From NCBI GenBank assembly GCA_965267425.1, contig OZ253959.1, positions 1,116,001 through 1,180,000 of the forward strand: 64,000 bases of DNA. Direction: 5' to 3'. Made by a program: the position numbers and the translations under genes. Below the pieces are notes generated by a model, which was given only the letters and a program-made list of their open reading frames with translations, was not told the origin of the DNA and searched no databases. Positions 9,955 through 20,181 of this stretch are shown here, piece after piece; position 1 is the first letter of the stretch, and the number at the start of each line of letters is the position of its first letter. Source of the DNA: G965267425 sp965267425. GTDB lineage: Bacteria; Bacteroidota; Bacteroidia; Flavobacteriales_E; Vicingaceae.

Positions 9955-11808
9955 ATGAGTAAACAACTACATATCATCCGTATTTGCCTTTTCTTGACCG
10001 CAATGTTTTCGATGCAACCTTTGTTGTGTCAGCAACAGGATCAATTAAAACAGGTGAAGGTAAAAGGTGAACATTACTATGTTTACTACATCGTTCCTGG
10101 AAGTACACTTTACTCAATATCAAAGAAATACGCTGTTCCCGTCTCTATTTTAAAGGAAATCAATCCGCATGCAAACCAATCACTTAGTTTGGGTGATAGT
10201 TTATTAATTCCAGTTGAAAAAAAGGACAAAGAGGCTCGTCGTCAAAAACTGGAATTGGATGGAAATATTATTGTCCATGAGGTTGAAAAAGGTCAGACCA
10301 TTTATTCCATTTCAAAATTATATGAATTGGAAGTTAAAGACATTGTGGTCGAAAATCCTGAAGTGCGCGATGGATTAAGTATTGGACAATTACTTAGAAT
10401 TCCGGTGGCAAAAATTAAAGAAGGAGATGGTCCTTCGGATATGTCAGATGAGGCATATGAGGTGATGGATAATCCATTTCTTACCCATAGGGTAGAGAAA
10501 GGTCAAACGCTTTACTCCTTGTCTAGGTTATATAATGTTAGCCCTGATTCGATAAAGCAAGTTAACGGAGGATTACCGGAAGGATTGAAAACGGGAGCTA
10601 GCATTTATATTCCCATTATTGTAGAAAAACAGGATAGTACAGATAAAGAAATCGCTAAATCGGTATTCAAAGAAAAATATACGGTTGCTTATTTTTTACC
10701 TTTTTACCTTGATTTAAATGATACGCTGGAAGCCAGAAGGACAATTACAGAGCCGGAAAACTATTTGAAGAAATCACAATTTGCTTTATTCTTTTATCAA
10801 GGCATATATATGGCGCTTGATTCAATGAAAAATCTAGGGCTTTCTTTAAACGTGAAAATTTTTGATACAGCAAAAGATACCAATAAGGTAAAGGAGATAC
10901 TCTCATCTGGAGCTCTGGATGATGTTGATTTGGTGGTAGGACCATTGTATTTTTCTTGCTTCCAGCAAGTTGCTGAATATGTTAGAGATAAGCCCATACA
11001 AATCATATGCCCTGTGAATTTAAGTAACCGGATTTTGCTGGGCAATGAGTCGGTTTGCAAAGTTGCCAGTTCCCAAAATATTCAAATTCAATATTTGGCG
11101 GATTATGTGGTAAAAAATCACCGATATGACAACTTGTTAATCATTCGGAAGAGTATTTATTCCAATAATTTGGCGGACACCTACAAGAAGAGATATCGTC
11201 AGGGGATTCAAATGTTGGAAGACACGCTGATCAAATCACCATTAATAGAAGTTTATTGGGATAGGAAAGATATCAGTCCCGTTAAACGTGTTTTACATGA
11301 CACTACTAAACGCAATGTTATTTTTATACCGTCTGATGACCAGGCTTATGTAACGGACTTGTTAAGGCAATTAAATGGCCTTCATGACGATTATGAAATC
11401 ATGGTGATTGGTATAAGCGATTGGTTGAAATATAAAAACATTGACTTAAATTATTTCGAGAATTTAGACTTGCACCTGGCACTGGCAAATGATTTTAATC
11501 AATCTGCTGAAGAATATTCAACTATGAATAAGAAGTACTTCGAACTATTTGAATCTTACCCTAATAAGTTTTCATATATGGGGTTTGATATTACTATGTA
11601 TTTCGAAGAAATGCTGCGAAAATATGGCAATAACTTTGCTCCGCATTTTGATGAATTAACCGGTGATTTAACGTACTATCGATTTAATCTCAAGAAGACT
11701 GGAGCAGAAAGCGGATATGAAAATCACGCATTTACGCTAGTAAAGTTTGAAGACTACGATTTTAAAACAGTCTATAAACTTCCTTTGAATTCTACCTCAA
11801 ATCAATAA
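9955..11808 (+). CDS. Triple LysM protein with periplasmic-binding-like C-terminal domain
   Basis: 617 residues from ATG 9955; an upstream in-frame ATG at 9910 lies inside guaA and was rejected. A signal peptide (MSKQLHIIRICLFLTAMFSM...) precedes three LysM repeats at about residues 43-88, 103-149 and 175-221, each with GxTLYSIS or GQTIYSIS and ending in an IP-I strand. The remaining ~380 residues resemble type I periplasmic binding proteins (YFLPFYLDLND, VVGPLYFSCFQQV). LysM binds peptidoglycan, so this is probably a wall-anchored receptor-like protein. Its 3' end overlaps the convergent LolA-like gene by 17 bases. Confidence 0.82.
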   Translation: MSKQLHIIRICLFLTAMFSMQPLLCQQQDQLKQVKVKGEHYYVYYIVPGSTLYSISKKYAVPVSILKEINPHANQSLSLGDSLLIPVEKKDKEARRQKLELDGNIIVHEVEKGQTIYSISKLYELEVKDIVVENPEVRDGLSIGQLLRIPVAKIKEGDGPSDMSDEAYEVMDNPFLTHRVEKGQTLYSLSRLYNVSPDSIKQVNGGLPEGLKTGASIYIPIIVEKQDSTDKEIAKSVFKEKYTVAYFLPFYLDLNDTLEARRTITEPENYLKKSQFALFFYQGIYMALDSMKNLGLSLNVKIFDTAKDTNKVKEILSSGALDDVDLVVGPLYFSCFQQVAEYVRDKPIQIICPVNLSNRILLGNESVCKVASSQNIQIQYLADYVVKNHRYDNLLIIRKSIYSNNLADTYKKRYRQGIQMLEDTLIKSPLIEVYWDRKDISPVKRVLHDTTKRNVIFIPSDDQAYVTDLLRQLNGLHDDYEIMVIGISDWLKYKNIDLNYFENLDLHLALANDFNQSAEEYSTMNKKYFELFESYPNKFSYMGFDITMYFEEMLRKYGNNFAPHFDELTGDLTYYRFNLKKTGAESGYENHAFTLVKFEDYDFKTVYKLPLNSTSNQ

Positions 11809-12451
11809 CTTCCACGTCAGGATGGCTCGATGTATTGAATTGAAACTTTGAATCAGCTATTGAGCTATTTCCAATAAAAGATTTGATTTTGTAAGTGTAA
11901 TTCGCACCATCTTTACTGTAAATGGTCATTTTGACAATCTCCATTTTAGCTTCGTCAATAAACAACTTAGCGGTGTGATATGAAACATCGTCAACATTTG
12001 TAGGGTAAAGGTCTATCTGGTGTAAGCTTTTGCCACCTTCTGAAAATGTCTTTACAAATTTGTAATTGAATCCTTTTTCATACATGGTAAATATCGATTT
12101 CGGATTAATGGCATCTTCATCGTCCTCTTCATACTCACTGATTTTCACTTCTTCAGCATCAACCAGGTGTGTCCATACTGTTGTTCCGTTACAATAAATC
12201 TCCTGTCCTGCCATGGTTAAGAAAAATTTGCTACCCTTTATAGCCACACTTCCTGGTTGAGTCTCATCAATTCCTTCTGATTCATTTACCATGGAGTAAT
12301 TGAACTCTGCTTTGATGGTGGAATATCCTTTGGTTTTTTGACTCAGTTTATCAAGTATGGACTTCGCTTTTGGATCTTGTTGAGCAAAGCTTGTAAGCAT
12401 GAGCACCGACATGATAGAAACACCTATTCCTTTTTTGATTGAATTTTTCAT
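11792..12451 (-). CDS. LolA-like outer membrane lipoprotein carrier
   Basis: 219 residues from ATG 12449-12451, giving the signal peptide MKNSIKKGIGVSIMSVLMLTSFA. The longer in-frame start at 12478 would overlap ftsK and lacks a sensible signal. The body (LDKLSQKTKGYSTIKAEFNY, GQEIYCNGTTVWTHL, ITIYSKDGANYTYKI-like strands) is the LolA half-barrel fold. LolA family proteins ferry lipoproteins across the periplasm. In Bacteroidota this gene commonly sits immediately downstream of ftsK, as here (10 bp gap), so the two are likely co-transcribed. Confidence 0.85.
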   Translation of the reverse strand: MKNSIKKGIGVSIMSVLMLTSFAQQDPKAKSILDKLSQKTKGYSTIKAEFNYSMVNESEGIDETQPGSVAIKGSKFFLTMAGQEIYCNGTTVWTHLVDAEEVKISEYEEDDEDAINPKSIFTMYEKGFNYKFVKTFSEGGKSLHQIDLYPTNVDDVSYHTAKLFIDEAKMEIVKMTIYSKDGANYTYKIKSFIGNSSIADSKFQFNTSSHPDVEVIDLR

Positions 12452-12461
12452 GATAGATATG

Positions 12462-15011
12462 TTATTCGTTAGAACCATTCAAAAACTGATCCAAACTCGT
12501 TTCATCGGCTACAAGTACCTTTCGGGCCTTACTCCCTTCAAAGGGCCCAATAATTCCCGCCGCTTCGAGTTGATCTATTATTCTACCGGCTCTATTGTAT
12601 CCAAGTTTTAATCTTCTTTGTAATAGTGATGCCGATCCTTGCTGGTGTTGAACAACAAGTCTGGCGGCTTCCTCAAACATGGCATCACGGTCATCTGCAT
12701 CAATTCCACCAGCAGCAGAACCAGATTCATCTACATATTCAGGCAACAAAAATGCATCCGGATAACCTCTTTGATCTCCAATGAATTCACAAAGCTTTTC
12801 AACCTCCGGGGTATCTACAAAAGCACATTGAAGGCGAATTAAGTCATTTCCTGTTGACAATAACATGTCACCACGACCTATCAGTTGTTCTGCACCTCCT
12901 GCATCCAGGATAGTTCGCGAGTCAATTCCGGAAGTTACACGGAAAGCAATACGCGCCGGAAAATTCGCTTTAATTGATCCGGTGATAATATTAGTAGAAG
13001 GTCTTTGTGTTGCAATAATCAAATGAATTCCAATGGCTCGAGCTAACTGCGCCAGCCTAGCAATGGGCTGTTCAACTTCTCGACCTGCAGTCATGATTAA
13101 ATCAGCAAATTCATCTACTACTAGGACTATGTATGGAAGATAGCGATGACCATTTTCCGGGTTGAGCTTGCGAGCAATAAACTTCTGATTGTATTCTTTT
13201 ATGTTTCGTACAAAAGCCGATTTCAATAATTCATAGCGATTGTCCATTTCCAGACATAGTGAATTCAGCGTAGTTATCACTTTTTGATTGTCTGTAATAA
13301 TGGCTTCCTCTGTATCCGGCAATTTGGCAAGGAAGTGTCTTTCAATTTTATTGTAAAGCGTAAGTTCTACTTTCTTTGGGTCAACAAGGACAAATTTCAG
13401 TTGAGCCGGATGTTTTTTGTAAAGCAACGAAGTCAATACGGCATTAAGTCCTACGGATTTTCCTTGACCTGTAGCGCCCGCCATAAGTAAGTGAGGCATT
13501 TTGGTCAGATCAAACACAAAAGATTCGTTGGAAATTGTTTTTCCCATAACAACGGGCAATTCCATTTTGGCTTCCTGAAATTTCTTGGAAACAATAACCG
13601 TTTTCATGGCAACGGTATTGGGAGTTTGATTAGGCACTTCAATACCAATGGTACCTTTTCCTGGAATGGGTGCAATAATTCGGATTCCCAAAGCAGCCAA
13701 ACTCAACGCAATATCATCTTCGAGGTTCTTAATTTTTGAAATCCGAATACCCGCCGCCGGAACTATCTCATAAAGTGTAACGGTAGGGCCAATTGTTGCT
13801 TTAATGCTTTGAATTTTGATGTTGTAATTTTCAAGCGACTTAACAATTTTGTTCTTATTGGCTTCAAGTTCCTCTTTGTTTACACCAACATTACCAGATT
13901 CATATTCTGTTAGTAAATCAACAGGTGGGATTTTATAATCTGAAAGATCCAGTGTAGGATCGTAATCTCCCAAATCTGCTCTGAGTTTCTCCAGTTTTTT
14001 TTCTGAAACCTGTTCATCTGCGGCCTCAGTAGTCTCTACAGATAATTCTATGTTCTCGTCATCCTTATTCGAATTTTCGGATGCTTCATCTGAATTATCA
14101 ATGTTAAGGGACAAGTCTTCAACAGTTGTATCCTCAACAGTTTCTTCAGTAGCAGTCTCTTCCAGTTGATCTGTAGATTCTTCTATCGTTTCTTCAGGTA
14201 TTGGAACCGAATCTTCCAATTCAATGGAATGCTCACTTTCTTCAGTTAATTCAACTTCGTCCGTAGCTAATTCTGTAGATTCGAAAGACGCATCTTCTTC
14301 ATCAGCATGGTCTTCATTGTCAGCATCTTTACTGGAATTGAACCATTCTGAAACATTAAAATTCAATACGATATAAGAAAGTAGGGAAAAGGCAATAAAA
14401 AAACCTGTTCCAATGCCACCGATCACTCTGTGAAACCAATCATTGAGGAAATATCCAACTTGACCGTAGGTGAATTTGTATTCGCTTTCAAAAAAGATAA
14501 AACCGGTAGTCAAACAAATCCATAAAATCAGGAACGAAGAATGCCTTACTGTTTTATTCCATGGTAAAAGCTGAATTTTAAATAAGACTCTGAAACCGAG
14601 AATGAAAATCAAAAAGGGGATTAAAAAAGAGGAAATCCCAAACCATTTATAAATGAACACATGAGAAACCGCAGCTCCTAAATTTCCCATCCAGTTTTCT
14701 ACCTGAACATCGGCTACAAACAAGAAATCCCAAAGTCCTCTGCCTTGAATTTCGTTAAAGTCATTTCTTCCAGTAAATATGAATGAGATGAAAGAAATGA
14801 TGAGAAACAAAGAAAAGACCAATAAGGCCAGGCCGGAAATTATTTTGAACCGCGGTGAATCAACGAATTCACCAATTTTATTCAACCGTTCCGTAATTTT
14901 CCCTGCTTTTAAAGAAGTCTTTTTCCCGGATTTCGATTTAGCTTTTTTTCCGGCAGGTTCTTCCTTTTGATATTTGAACTGATTTGAAGACAATTTTTCT
15001 ATAAATCGCAA
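12462..15011 (-). CDS. ftsK: DNA translocase FtsK
   Basis: 849 residues. About four membrane helices lie between residues 60 and 220, followed by an acidic Glu/Thr/Ser-rich linker (about 235-340). The RecA-like motor has Walker A GATGQGKS near residue 511 and Walker B VLVVDEFADL. A C-terminal winged-helix gamma domain (YNRAGRIIDQLEAAGIIGP) would read KOPS-type sites. It pumps chromosomal DNA at the division septum and activates XerCD. The start is a TTG at 15009-15011: an in-frame TAG lies directly upstream and there is no in-frame ATG before the membrane region. A -7 element lies 7 bp before it. Confidence 0.97.
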   Translation of the reverse strand: MRFIEKLSSNQFKYQKEEPAGKKAKSKSGKKTSLKAGKITERLNKIGEFVDSPRFKIISGLALLVFSLFLIISFISFIFTGRNDFNEIQGRGLWDFLFVADVQVENWMGNLGAAVSHVFIYKWFGISSFLIPFLIFILGFRVLFKIQLLPWNKTVRHSSFLILWICLTTGFIFFESEYKFTYGQVGYFLNDWFHRVIGGIGTGFFIAFSLLSYIVLNFNVSEWFNSSKDADNEDHADEEDASFESTELATDEVELTEESEHSIELEDSVPIPEETIEESTDQLEETATEETVEDTTVEDLSLNIDNSDEASENSNKDDENIELSVETTEAADEQVSEKKLEKLRADLGDYDPTLDLSDYKIPPVDLLTEYESGNVGVNKEELEANKNKIVKSLENYNIKIQSIKATIGPTVTLYEIVPAAGIRISKIKNLEDDIALSLAALGIRIIAPIPGKGTIGIEVPNQTPNTVAMKTVIVSKKFQEAKMELPVVMGKTISNESFVFDLTKMPHLLMAGATGQGKSVGLNAVLTSLLYKKHPAQLKFVLVDPKKVELTLYNKIERHFLAKLPDTEEAIITDNQKVITTLNSLCLEMDNRYELLKSAFVRNIKEYNQKFIARKLNPENGHRYLPYIVLVVDEFADLIMTAGREVEQPIARLAQLARAIGIHLIIATQRPSTNIITGSIKANFPARIAFRVTSGIDSRTILDAGGAEQLIGRGDMLLSTGNDLIRLQCAFVDTPEVEKLCEFIGDQRGYPDAFLLPEYVDESGSAAGGIDADDRDAMFEEAARLVVQHQQGSASLLQRRLKLGYNRAGRIIDQLEAAGIIGPFEGSKARKVLVADETSLDQFLNGSNE

Positions 15012-15018
15012 CTATGAG

Positions 15019-15026
15019 CAAAAATA
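15019..15026 (-). promoter_or_regulatory. -7 promoter element of ftsK
   Basis: TATTTTTG on the minus strand, 7 bp upstream of the TTG start. A TTG lies 15 bp further upstream (15042-15044), closer than usual. Transcription would begin at or very near the start codon. Confidence 0.5.
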
Positions 15027-15089
15027 ATGAAATGGAGATACCAAGCTGGATAAGCTTAAAAAAGTAATTAACGATAAGTTCGTTAAAAG

Positions 15090-15794
15090 TTATTCGAGAA
15101 AAGTTGCCATAATTTCGTTGAGCTTGAGCTCAAGTTCCTTATCTGAAATGGTCTTGTATTCTTCCGGAACTTCAAATTTAGTTTCATCAATCTCCTGTTG
15201 AACAACATTAGTGGCACTCAAACGTGTCCAGATGCTGAACATTTCAATTTGGTATTCAAGTAAAACTCCATTTATTCCAGAATACTGGGAAAACCAATTG
15301 GGCTTGTCCAATCCAATTTCTTCCGTATAGTAGACCAAGAAATCTTCTCTACTGCCATCCGTAAATGAAACTTTTGCCTCGTGGCATTGAAAACCGGCAA
15401 TTTCTTTTTGATTTTTTGTAGGGGTAATCACCAATTCTGGCAATTCACTTACTGTTTCATCCACTAAATCTTCATCAAAATGTGCTACATATTTATCTCC
15501 CAGTAATTTGACCATTTGAGAGACGTTTTTATTATCCACTTGGGAGACAAATGCCATCCGGAACATACCAAAACCTGCAGACACTTCACTGATATAGGTA
15601 TTGTCTTTGAATCTCATTTCCATTTTGTCGGGCATCATGTCAGCCATCATGCTGGTAGGATCCATGTCAGGGTATTCCAAATGATATTCAATAAGACCTT
15701 CAGATAATCTGTCGTCTATTTTTAAATTATCACAACCCAATAACACTAAAAATGCAATTGCAATCCAACAGCTAGAACACAGATGTTTTTTCAT
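15090..15794 (-). CDS. Hypothetical lipoprotein
   Basis: 234 residues from the ATG at 15792-15794, chosen because it gives a clear lipoprotein signal (MKKHLCSSCWIAIAFLVLLGC, lipidated Cys21). The body has SEGLIEYHLEYPDMD near the N-terminus, FQCHEAKVSF in the middle and a final helical tail (LELKLNEIMATFLE). Similar secreted beta-rich lipoproteins of unknown role are common in Bacteroidota; I do not recognise a named family. It is oriented with ftsK but has its own promoter upstream (15858-15886). Confidence 0.75.
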   Translation of the reverse strand: MKKHLCSSCWIAIAFLVLLGCDNLKIDDRLSEGLIEYHLEYPDMDPTSMMADMMPDKMEMRFKDNTYISEVSAGFGMFRMAFVSQVDNKNVSQMVKLLGDKYVAHFDEDLVDETVSELPELVITPTKNQKEIAGFQCHEAKVSFTDGSREDFLVYYTEEIGLDKPNWFSQYSGINGVLLEYQIEMFSIWTRLSATNVVQQEIDETKFEVPEEYKTISDKELELKLNEIMATFLE

Positions 15795-15857
15795 TGAAAT
15801 GTCCGAATGGAAGGTTTTTAAGGCATTAAAACTGTCAGAAATGTGTCGACTCCAATA

Positions 15858-15886
15858 CAAATATAGACTAAATTTCACATTGTCAA
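15858..15886 (-). promoter_or_regulatory. Promoter of the lipoprotein gene
   Basis: On the minus strand: TTG (15884-15886), 18 bp, TATATTTG (15858-15865). Both elements match the Bacteroidota consensus. The leader to the ATG at 15794 is about 60 nt. Confidence 0.65.
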
Positions 15887-15980
15887 AAAAAGCAATTCTT
15901 TGTTAGAATCGCGGTATATCGAAGATAAAAATGAAGCTTTATTCTTAATTAAACAATTAAATAAATTGCAGATGCTTATG

Positions 15981-15988
15981 TACATTTG
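15981..15988 (+). promoter_or_regulatory. -7 promoter element of argS
   Basis: TACATTTG, 28 bp upstream of the argS ATG. No TTG lies at the ideal distance, so only the -7 element is supported. Confidence 0.5.
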
Positions 15989-16016
15989 CACATTCTAAAA
16001 TTTTGATATCCATACT

Positions 16017-17885
16017 ATGCGTCTCATTGAAGGATTAATTGCTACTAAGGTTGCTGAGTTTTTTTTGCAGCAGTTCAATGAGGAAATCAATCCTGATGAT
16101 GTTCAATTGCAGAAGACAAGAAAGGAATTCAAAGGAGATCTAACTTTGGTGGTATTTCCTTTTTTAAAAATTACCAAATCATCTCCTCCACAAACGGCTG
16201 AATTATTAGGAGAAGCGTTAATATCGCTGTCTGAGATAGACGCATTCAATGTGGAAAAGGGATTTCTGAATCTTGAAATCAGTGACGCTTATTGGGTATC
16301 TTATTTTGATGAAATTCGAAAGGAAGAAACATATGGATTGGCCGAACCATCTGGTAAAACAGTCATGGTTGAATATTCTTCGCCCAATACCAATAAACCC
16401 CTTCATCTTGGACACATACGAAACAATTTTTTGGGGTATTCAGTTTCCGAGGTGCTGAAAGCCAATGGGCATAACGTCATCAAGGTTCAAGTCATAAACG
16501 ATAGAGGTATCCATATCTGTAAGTCAATGTTGTCATGGCTGAAAAATGGTGATGGGATGGATCCTGTCTCAGCTAAAATCAAAGGCGATAAACTGGTAGG
16601 TGATTTCTATGTTGCGTTTGAAACTGAATTGAAGGAGCAAGCTGATCAATTGCTTTCAAACTGGATGAACGATCAGGAAACTGTTCCTTCTTCTATTCGA
16701 GATAAAGTGCAAAAACTCTTGGAACATAATGGCCCTGATAGTAAAAAGCAGTTGGAATTGCTGGCCAGAAAGGAAACAGACATTAACCAAGAGGTTGAGG
16801 AAATGTTGCTGAAGTGGGAGAATGGAGATGCTGAAACGAGGGCATTATGGGAGCAAATGAATAGTTGGGTCTATAGTGGTTGGGATGAAACGTACCAGAG
16901 AATGGGAGTGGATTTCGACAAGCTTTACTACGAGTCTGACACGTATTTATCTGGTAAAAAGCTGGTTGAAAAAGGACTTGAGAACAATCTATTCTTTTCA
17001 AAAGATGATAAATCTGTTTGGGTTGATCTAACTGAAGAGGGTTTGGATGAGAAATTGCTTTTACGTGCAGATGGTACTTCCGTTTACATGACTCAGGATT
17101 TAGGAACTGCCAAACAGCGATTTGATGATTTTCCGGAATTGAGCAAATTAATTTATACCGTAGGTAATGAACAAAACTACCATTTCAAAGTATTGTTTAT
17201 TGTTCTTCAAAAAATGGGGTTTGATTGGGCTCAAGAGTGCGAACACCTTTCGTATGGCATGGTGGAATTGCCAGAAGGGAAAATGAAAACCAGAGAAGGA
17301 ACGGTGGTAGATGCAGACGAGTTAATGGATGACATGTTTGTGGAGGCTAAAAAAGTAGCTGCTGAACAAGGAAAATTGGATGGATTGAGTGCTGATGAAA
17401 AAGAAAAGACTTTTGAAATCATTGGCATGGGTGCATTGAAATACTTTATTCTGAAAATCGATCCTACCCGAAAAATCATGTTTAACCCATCAGAGTCGAT
17501 TGATTTTAATGGAAATACAGGTCCATTCATTCAATACACCTACACCAGAATTCGTTCATTACTGGCAAAAGCTGAATATACTCAAGGGACTTCCAGTTTA
17601 GACGTCAATCAACTATTGGATACAGAACGCATGTTGATTCAATTAATTGGTGATTTCCCAGGAGTTATAAAGGAATCTGGAAAATTGCTGAATCCTGCAT
17701 TAATTGCCAATTATATATATGAGTTGGTAAAATTGTATAACCGATTTTATCAAGCGGTGCCGCCAATTGTCAAAGAATCTGACCAATCCATGAAAGAATT
17801 TCGATTGGAACTTTCAAATATGGTAGGTAAGGTTATTCAGACGGGAATGAAGCTGCTGGGAATAGACATGCCTGAGCGCATGTAG
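16017..17885 (+). CDS. argS: Arginyl-tRNA synthetase
   Basis: 622 residues. An N-terminal additional (Arg_tRNA_synt_N) domain precedes the class Ia Rossmann core with the HIGH-type motif HLGH at residues 130-133 and the KMSKS-equivalent KMKT at 422-425 (in a KMKTREGTVVDADEL segment). The DALR-type anticodon-binding domain closes the protein (NMVGKVIQTGMKLLGIDMPERM-like end, with the terminal Met). It charges tRNA-Arg with arginine using ATP. The start is ATG 16017. Divergent from the lipoprotein gene across a 222 bp gap that holds both promoters. Confidence 0.98.
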   Translation: MRLIEGLIATKVAEFFLQQFNEEINPDDVQLQKTRKEFKGDLTLVVFPFLKITKSSPPQTAELLGEALISLSEIDAFNVEKGFLNLEISDAYWVSYFDEIRKEETYGLAEPSGKTVMVEYSSPNTNKPLHLGHIRNNFLGYSVSEVLKANGHNVIKVQVINDRGIHICKSMLSWLKNGDGMDPVSAKIKGDKLVGDFYVAFETELKEQADQLLSNWMNDQETVPSSIRDKVQKLLEHNGPDSKKQLELLARKETDINQEVEEMLLKWENGDAETRALWEQMNSWVYSGWDETYQRMGVDFDKLYYESDTYLSGKKLVEKGLENNLFFSKDDKSVWVDLTEEGLDEKLLLRADGTSVYMTQDLGTAKQRFDDFPELSKLIYTVGNEQNYHFKVLFIVLQKMGFDWAQECEHLSYGMVELPEGKMKTREGTVVDADELMDDMFVEAKKVAAEQGKLDGLSADEKEKTFEIIGMGALKYFILKIDPTRKIMFNPSESIDFNGNTGPFIQYTYTRIRSLLAKAEYTQGTSSLDVNQLLDTERMLIQLIGDFPGVIKESGKLLNPALIANYIYELVKLYNRFYQAVPPIVKESDQSMKEFRLELSNMVGKVIQTGMKLLGIDMPERM

Positions 17886-17901
17886 TACAAATTGAAGTGA
17901 T

Positions 17902-17909
17902 TATATTTG
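17902..17909 (+). promoter_or_regulatory. -7 promoter element of ffh
   Basis: TATATTTG followed by CG, 40 bp upstream of the ffh ATG and 17 bp after the argS stop. Suggests ffh-folD can be transcribed separately from argS. Confidence 0.5.
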
Positions 17910-17949
17910 CGTGCTCAAATTGGATTTAGCACTAAATTTATTTTAAATC

Positions 17950-19287
17950 ATGTTTGAAAATTTATCTGACAAGCTCGAAAGAGCGTTTAAGGTACTCAAG
18001 GGTCAAGGTCAAATATCTGATATCAATGTTGCTGAAACATTGAAAGAAGTGCGCAGGGCGTTACTGGATGCGGATGTGAATTACAATGTTGCCAAGCAAT
18101 TTACGGATACAGTTAAAGAAAAGGCACTGGGTCAAAACGTATTGACTGCCGTTTCTCCTGGTCAATTGCTCATTAAGATTACCCATGATGAGTTGACTGC
18201 ACTTATGGGTAGTGAAGAAAGTGCAGTTAATTTTTCTGGCAATCCTGCAGTCATATTGATTGCTGGACTTCAAGGTTCAGGTAAGACAACTTTTTCAGGG
18301 AAGCTTGCCAATCATTTAAAGTCGAAAAAAGGCAAGAATCCGTTGTTGGTGGCTGGAGATGTATACAGACCTGCGGCAATTGATCAGCTTCATGTTCTGG
18401 GAGAGCAAATAGGAGTGGATGTTCATTCGAATCGGGATAGCAAGGATCCTGTGAAAATTGCGAAAGAAGGGATTCAATTAGCGAAGCAAAAGGGTCATAA
18501 TGTTGTCATTGTCGATACAGCAGGTCGACTTGCGGTTGATGAAGAAATGATGAATGAAATTGAAGCGGTCAAAAAGGGCATTTCACCTGCTGAAACGCTT
18601 TTTGTGGTGGATTCAATGACAGGACAGGATGCAGTGAATACAGCTAAGGCTTTTAACGAAAGAATAGATTTTGATGGGGTTGTTCTAACGAAATTAGATG
18701 GGGATACCAGAGGTGGAGCAGCATTGTCCATCCGCTCTGTGGTGAACAAACCAATTAAGTTTGTTGGAACAGGAGAAAAACTGGATGCTCTGGATGTCTT
18801 TTACCCTGCCCGTATGGCGGATAGAATCCTTGGAAAGGGTGATGTAGTTACATTGGTAGAAAAAGCTCAAGAGCAGTTTGATGAAGAGAAAGCCAGAAGA
18901 CTACAGAAAAGAATTGCCAAAAACCAATTTGATTTCAATGATTTTCTTGATCAAATCAAACAAATCAAGAAGATGGGGAATGTGAAAGATTTATTGGGAA
19001 TGGTGCCGGGTTTAGGTAAGACAGTTCGCGATATAGACATAGACGATGATGCTTTTAAACATATAGAAGCCATTATTCATGCAATGACGCAAGAAGAACG
19101 TACAAACCCTAAAATTTTGAACGGGAGCAGAAGAAAACGAATTGCGTTGGGAAGTGGTACAGAGGTCCAGGAAGTCAATAAATTGATTAAACAATTTGAT
19201 CAAACCAGTAAAATGATGAAATTGATGGGCAATAAAAAGAATTTGGCCAATATGATGAGAAACATGCCTCGTCCACCTGGTCGCTAA
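17950..19287 (+). CDS. ffh: Signal recognition particle protein Ffh
   Basis: 445 residues: N domain, G domain and M domain. The P-loop GLQGSGKTT is at 106-114, [11 protein letters not shown] follows, then DTAGRLAVD and [13 protein letters not shown]. The methionine-rich M domain carries the SRP RNA-binding segment ([14 protein letters not shown]) and ends [21 protein letters not shown] helices. It binds signal sequences emerging from ribosomes and hands them to FtsY (3940-4893). folD follows after 10 bp. The SRP RNA gene itself was not seen in the window. Confidence 0.98.
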   Translation: MFENLSDKLERAFKVLKGQGQISDINVAETLKEVRRALLDADVNYNVAKQFTDTVKEKALGQNVLTAVSPGQLLIKITHDELTALMGSEESAVNFSGNPAVILIAGLQGSGKTTFSGKLANHLKSKKGKNPLLVAGDVYRPAAIDQLHVLGEQIGVDVHSNRDSKDPVKIAKEGIQLAKQKGHNVVIVDTAGRLAVDEEMMNEIEAVKKGISPAETLFVVDSMTGQDAVNTAKAFNERIDFDGVVLTKLDGDTRGGAALSIRSVVNKPIKFVGTGEKLDALDVFYPARMADRILGKGDVVTLVEKAQEQFDEEKARRLQKRIAKNQFDFNDFLDQIKQIKKMGNVKDLLGMVPGLGKTVRDIDIDDDAFKHIEAIIHAMTQEERTNPKILNGSRRKRIALGSGTEVQEVNKLIKQFDQTSKMMKLMGNKKNLANMMRNMPRPPGR

Positions 19288-19297
19288 AAATATATGT

Positions 19298-20176
19298 ATG
19301 GAGCTACTTGATGGCAAAGCCACTTCACAAAAAATAAAAAACGACATCAAAGCAGAAGTTGATCAGCGACTTCAAAATGGACAAAAGAGACCGCACTTAG
19401 CAGCTGTACTTGTTGGAAATGACGGTGCAAGTCAAACTTATGTAAATGCAAAGGTCAAAGCATGTGAAGCCGTGGGTTTTGAATCAACGCTAATTTCGAA
19501 ACCATCGGACATTACACAGGAAGAATTACTTAAAGTCATTCGTAAGCTTAATGATAGTGAGGATATAGATGGCTTCATTGTTCAATTACCTCTTCCAGGT
19601 CACATTGATGAAGATATTGTCACACAAACCATTAATCCGGTAAAAGACGTAGACGGTTTTCATCCTGAAAATATTGGAAAAATGGTTTTGGGATTACCAA
19701 CATTTTTACCTGCCACTCCTTTCGGAATTGTTCAATTGTTGGATCATTACAATATTGAAACATCAGGGAAAAATTGCGTTGTTATTGGTCGCAGTCATAT
19801 TGTAGGGACACCAATGAGCATTTTAATGTCTCGGAATGCTAAAGTTGGTAATTGTACAGTTACACTTACCCATAGCCGCACGACTAATTTAACAGAGATC
19901 ACGAGTAAGGCTGACATATTGATTGTAGCATTGGGCAAAGCGGAATTCCTGAAGGCTGATATGGTAAAGCAAGGAGCTGTGGTGGTTGATGTTGGAATTT
20001 CTCGTATTGAAGATGCTTCCAAAAAAAATGGATTCAGATTGGCTGGAGATGTTGATTTTAAAGAGGTTGCTGAAAAATGCTCTTATATAACTCCGGTACC
20101 TGGTGGAGTTGGCCCAATGACCATTGCTTCACTGTTGATGAACACCTTGTTGGCGGTGAAAATGTATAGAGACTAG
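19298..20176 (+). CDS. folD: Methylenetetrahydrofolate dehydrogenase / cyclohydrolase FolD
   Basis: 292 residues, the standard length. The catalytic lysine lies in the [15 protein letters not shown] stretch (YxxxK), the folate site in QLPLPGHID, and the NADP site in [16 protein letters not shown]. The conserved [13 protein letters not shown] segment is near the end. It interconverts methylene-, methenyl- and 10-formyl-tetrahydrofolate for purine and formyl-Met synthesis. The start is the second of two nearby ATGs (19298); the first (19294) is out of frame. It is probably co-transcribed with ffh, and its 3' end lies 5 bp from that of the convergent repeat protein. Confidence 0.97.
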   Translation: MELLDGKATSQKIKNDIKAEVDQRLQNGQKRPHLAAVLVGNDGASQTYVNAKVKACEAVGFESTLISKPSDITQEELLKVIRKLNDSEDIDGFIVQLPLPGHIDEDIVTQTINPVKDVDGFHPENIGKMVLGLPTFLPATPFGIVQLLDHYNIETSGKNCVVIGRSHIVGTPMSILMSRNAKVGNCTVTLTHSRTTNLTEITSKADILIVALGKAEFLKADMVKQGAVVVDVGISRIEDASKKNGFRLAGDVDFKEVAEKCSYITPVPGGVGPMTIASLLMNTLLAVKMYRD

Positions 20177-20181
20177 TTCAA

